Source of the DNA: Dehalococcoidia bacterium
Lineage (GTDB): Bacteria > Chloroflexota > Dehalococcoidia > Lucifugimonadales > SHYT01
Assembly: GCA_009693055.1 (NCBI GenBank)
Contig: SHYA01000002.1
Location: 62,001-126,000 of the forward strand
Direction of reading: 5' to 3'
DNA length: 64,000 bases
The notes below the pieces were generated by a model. That model was not told where the DNA came from and made no database searches. It was given only the letters and a program-made list of their open reading frames with translations. The position numbers and the translations under genes are program-made. Position 1 is the first letter of the stretch; the number at the start of each line of letters is the position of its first letter. Of this stretch, positions 61,626-64,000 are shown in pieces.

Positions 61626-63066
61626 CCTGACCATCCACGAGGCGCACGACCTGCTGCGCCAGCGCAGGGCCAGCTCCACGGAGCTCACCCAGGCCGTCCT
61701 CGCGCGCATCCGCCAGGTGGAGCCGCGCCTCCAGGCTTTCGTCACCGTCACCGAGGAGCAGGCGCTTCAGGACGCCCGCGCCGCTGACGAGCGCATCGCC
61801 CGTGGCGACATCGCGCCGCTCACCGGCATCCCCATGCAGATCAAAGACGTGCTCAACACCAAGGGCATCCGCACCACCTGCTCCTCCAAGATGCTGGAGA
61901 ACTACGTGCCCATCTACGACGCCACCGTGGTCGCCCGTCTCAAGGCGCAGGGCGCCGTCCTGCTCGGCAAGGGCAACATGGACGAGTTCGCGATGGGCTC
62001 CTCCACGGAGAACTCCGCCTTCCACCCGACGCGCAACCCGTGGGACACCGGGCGCGTCCCCGGCGGCAGCAGCGGCGGCAGCGCGGCAGCCGTCGCGGCG
62101 GGTGAGGCGTTCTACGCCCTCGGCTCCGACACCGGCGGCAGCATCCGCCAGCCCGCCGCGCTCTGCGGCGTCTCCGGCATCAAGCCCACCTACGGCCGCG
62201 TCAGCCGCTCCGGCCTCGTCGCCTTCGCCAGCTCCCTGGACCAGGTCGGCCCCATCGCCCGCGACGCCGAGGACTGCGCCATCGTGCTCCAGGCCATCGC
62301 CGGCCACGACCCGCGCGACTCCACCTCCCTCCCCAACCCCGTCCCGGACTACCGCGCCGCGCTCAAGCCCGACCTCACCGGCGTGCGCGTCGGCGTCCCC
62401 AACGAGTACTTCGGCGAGGGATTTGACCCGGAGGTGGAGCGCGCCGTCCGCGAGGCCGTTGCCGTCCTCCAGCGCCTCGGCGCCACCGTGGAGCCGTGCT
62501 CGCTGCCGCTTACCCGCTACGGCCTCCCCGTGTACTACATCATCGCCCCGTCCGAGTGCTCCGCGAACCTCGCCCGCTACGACGGCGTCAAGTACGGCTT
62601 CTCCTACGACGGCCCCGGCACCATGTGGGAGGCGATGGAGCACACCCGCCGTCTCGGCTTCGGCCCGGAGGTCCGCCGCCGCATCATGCTCGGCACCTAC
62701 GCCCTCTCCGCCGGCTACTACGACGCCTACTACCGGAAGGCCATGCAGGTGCGCACCCTGATCAGCCGCGAGTTTGAGCAGGCGTTCCAGCGTTTTGACA
62801 TCCTGGTCACACCCACCACGCCCACCGTCGCTTTCAAGCTCGGCGAGAAGACCGCCGACCCCGTCGCCATGTACAAGAGCGACATCTGCACCATCCCCGT
62901 CAACATCGCCGGCATCCCCTGCATCTCCATCCCCTGCGGCTTCGCCACCGGCCTCCCCATCGGCATGCAGGTCATGGCCAAGCCCCTCGGCGAGGAGGCG
63001 ATTTTCCACGCCGCCTACGCCTACCAGCGCGCTACCGACTGGCACACCCGCCGCCCTCCCCTCTAG
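61612..63066 (+). CDS. gatA: Aspartyl/glutamyl-tRNA amidotransferase subunit A
   Basis: A 484-residue amidase-signature enzyme that releases ammonia from glutamine. [20 protein letters not shown] carries the catalytic Lys, and [18 protein letters not shown] and [20 protein letters not shown] hold the cis-Ser and nucleophilic Ser. [20 protein letters not shown] and [20 protein letters not shown] are typical of GatA. Length is normal. The ribosome site GAGGGTGGG at 8 bases is intact. Upstream lies the truncated duplicate start and a family A element. Confidence 0.97.
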   Translation: MDLYNLTIHEAHDLLRQRRASSTELTQAVLARIRQVEPRLQAFVTVTEEQALQDARAADERIARGDIAPLTGIPMQIKDVLNTKGIRTTCSSKMLENYVPIYDATVVARLKAQGAVLLGKGNMDEFAMGSSTENSAFHPTRNPWDTGRVPGGSSGGSAAAVAAGEAFYALGSDTGGSIRQPAALCGVSGIKPTYGRVSRSGLVAFASSLDQVGPIARDAEDCAIVLQAIAGHDPRDSTSLPNPVPDYRAALKPDLTGVRVGVPNEYFGEGFDPEVERAVREAVAVLQRLGATVEPCSLPLTRYGLPVYYIIAPSECSANLARYDGVKYGFSYDGPGTMWEAMEHTRRLGFGPEVRRRIMLGTYALSAGYYDAYYRKAMQVRTLISREFEQAFQRFDILVTPTTPTVAFKLGEKTADPVAMYKSDICTIPVNIAGIPCISIPCGFATGLPIGMQVMAKPLGEEAIFHAAYAYQRATDWHTRRPPL

Positions 63067-63105
63067 TCGCCCCGCTGGCCCGCTGCCACTCCTGGCAAAT
63101 CAGCT

Positions 63106-63128
63106 CGCCCTGAGCCTGTCGAAGGGCG
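63106..63128. repeat. Family B hairpin (copy B5)
   Basis: CGCCCTGAGCCTGTCGAAGG then GCG: stem CGCCCT/AGGGCG around GAGCCTGTCGA. The 423-base gap from 63067 to 63489 has no gene; it contains this hairpin and copy C9. Confidence 0.85.
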
Positions 63129-63442
63129 ACACTCCAAGATGCCCACAGCATGATTTCTACCGCCACCCGAGGCATTAATGCGCAGGCCCAAGGACTACCG
63201 TCGCTCTGAGCGCAGCACAGCCATTAGCAGGGTGCTCACGGTCAGGGGGATGAGGTCATCATCCCCTCCTAGCGCAAACGCCCCCGCCGCTGTACACTGT
63301 GCGCGGCAAGCGCGGCCTCTCGCTTTCCGTGCTCAGGAAAAGCGAGGTTGACTCCCAGGGGAATCCGCGTTGTGTGCCGGCGGAACAACAAGGTGCTCAC
63401 GGCGTGGAGAGAGGGGCGAAGCCCCTCTCTCCACAATCATTA

Positions 63443-63484
63443 CCCCCCGCCCTTCGCAAAGGGAGAGGGGGTACGGGGGTGAGG
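63443..63484 (+). repeat. Family C palindrome with tail (copy C9), hydrolase leader
   Basis: CCCCCCGCCCTTCGCAAAGG then GAGAGGGGG form a degenerate stem; the tail GTACGGGGGTGAGG ends about 6 bases before the ATG at 63490 and supplies its ribosome site. Confidence 0.85.
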
Positions 63485-63489
63485 GTTCC

Positions 63490-64000
63490 ATGACCACCCA
63501 GCGCCCAGGGCCTCCTGGCTGGCCAGGCCAACCTCCCCAACAGCCTCCCGACCAGGAGCAAGACGAGGGGATGGAGGGGATGCAGGTCCTCGGCTACCAG
63601 CCCTTCCGCGCGCCGGAGGGCCACCTGGGCCAGGCCATGCTCGTCGTCACCAACCGCGGCAACATCTTCTGTCTCTACCACCCGCCGCAGAAGATGGACG
63701 CGGCTGTGATCTGGGTCGGCGGCGCGCGCGGCGGCGTCATCGGCCCCGCGGGCGGCCTCTACCTCGCTCTCGCCCAGGACCTCGCCTCCCAGAACATCGG
63801 CTCCCTCCGCCTGGACTACCGCGCCCCCAACGACCTGTACGAGTGCGTCCTGGACGCCCTGGCCGCCACGGCGCTGCTGGAGGGCGTCGGCTTCAAGCGT
63901 CTCGCCATCGTCGGCCACTCCTTCGGCGGCGCCGTCGCCGTCGCCAGCGGCACCAGCTCCCCCAACGTCGTCGCCGTCGCCGCACTCTGCAGCCAGGACA
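63490..64000 (+). CDS. Alpha/beta hydrolase, N-terminal part (runs off the window)
   Basis: 170 codons to the window edge. After a Pro/Gln-rich start (GPPGWPGQPPQQPPDQEQDE) a beta-sheet core follows, with GGARGGVIGPAGGLYLALAQ near residue 80 and the nucleophile elbow LAIVGHSFGGAVAVASG (GHSFGG) near residue 145. The remaining catalytic acid and His would lie beyond the window. Probably an esterase or acyl transferase of the dienelactone-hydrolase type. Its Shine-Dalgarno is supplied by a family C repeat. Confidence 0.85.
   Translation, partial: MTTQRPGPPGWPGQPPQQPPDQEQDEGMEGMQVLGYQPFRAPEGHLGQAMLVVTNRGNIFCLYHPPQKMDAAVIWVGGARGGVIGPAGGLYLALAQDLASQNIGSLRLDYRAPNDLYECVLDALAATALLEGVGFKRLAIVGHSFGGAVAVASGTSSPNVVAVAALCSQD

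Noticed and set aside
61555-63045. 496-codon minus-strand frame opposite gatA
   Set aside because: Gly/Asp/Ala/Val-rich shadow of a well-conserved gene; no ribosome site or motif.
22200-64000. CRISPR array from the many short repeats
   Set aside because: Repeats are scattered singly with no regular spacers, and no cas gene is present.

Overview
The window is about 64 kb of GC-rich bacterial chromosome with densely packed housekeeping genes. Gene content suggests a free-living member of Chloroflexota, probably near Dehalococcoidia/SAR202: an HpaB/AbfD-like dehydratase, a DUF885 protein, a Gld-type ABC system with DUF4340, a zinc-ribbon L28, and many dispersed palindromes of the GTCATTCTGAGCG type. 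This placement is inference from content; no rRNA or phylogenetic marker was aligned.

Layout. 1-5.4 kb: DUF885 protein (partial), tRNA-Ser, AbfD/HpaB-like enzyme, an AT-rich nuclease-fold gene, a HicBA toxin-antitoxin pair, and serS. 5.6-9.3 kb: lysS, greA, two enoyl-CoA hydratases. 9.3-18.5 kb (minus strand): rsmD-coaD-SepIVA-like coiled coil, an SRPBCC protein, a broken mutM, and ppsA-dnaG-rpoD. 19-24.3 kb (plus): hisF, a HAD phosphatase, hisIE, thrB, lysC, gamma-carbonic-anhydrase-like protein. 24.3-30 kb (minus): argS, a tetR with a premature amber codon, recG. 30-32.9 kb: fatty acid kinase pair FakA/FakB (YloV/DegV) and divergent rpmB. 33-38 kb: a DapA-family aldolase, an MfnB-like aldolase fused to a TusA-like domain, small hypotheticals, a nitroreductase, an MFS transporter. 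38.4-44.4 kb (minus): a methyltransferase-like protein, then a DtxR-type regulator with an FbpABC ferric-iron importer. 45-47 kb: ornithine decarboxylase and spermidine synthase. 47-55 kb: site-2 protease, cysteine desulfurase, and a Gld-type ABC export system. 55-64 kb: queA, a second AT-rich nuclease-fold gene, a broken alkD-like gene, cinA, gatC, a broken SDR, gatA, and the start of an alpha/beta hydrolase.

The most unusual feature is a network of short palindromic repeats that interacts with genes in three ways. Family A (core GTCATTCTGAG...GAAGAATC) lies, at four of its eight sites, between a truncated copy and the intact copy of a gene end: serS 3' end, lysS 3' end, cinA 5' end and gatA 5' end. 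The direct duplications are about 28-78 bp long. Family C (C/G palindrome plus a GGGGTGAGG-like tail) lies in 5' leaders with the tail pointing at the downstream start codon, and at several genes (serS, the MfnB-like gene, queA, the final hydrolase) the tail is the only visible Shine-Dalgarno sequence. Family B and C copies are also found inside reading frames: two C copies plus a B-like element add about 38 residues to QueA, and a B copy is inside mutM.

Four genes look broken: mutM (frameshift), tetR (nonsense), alkD-like (frameshift plus nonsense) and an SDR between gatC and gatA (frameshift plus nonsense). Two of these are base-repair genes. Single frameshifts could be assembly errors; combined lesions are harder to explain that way.
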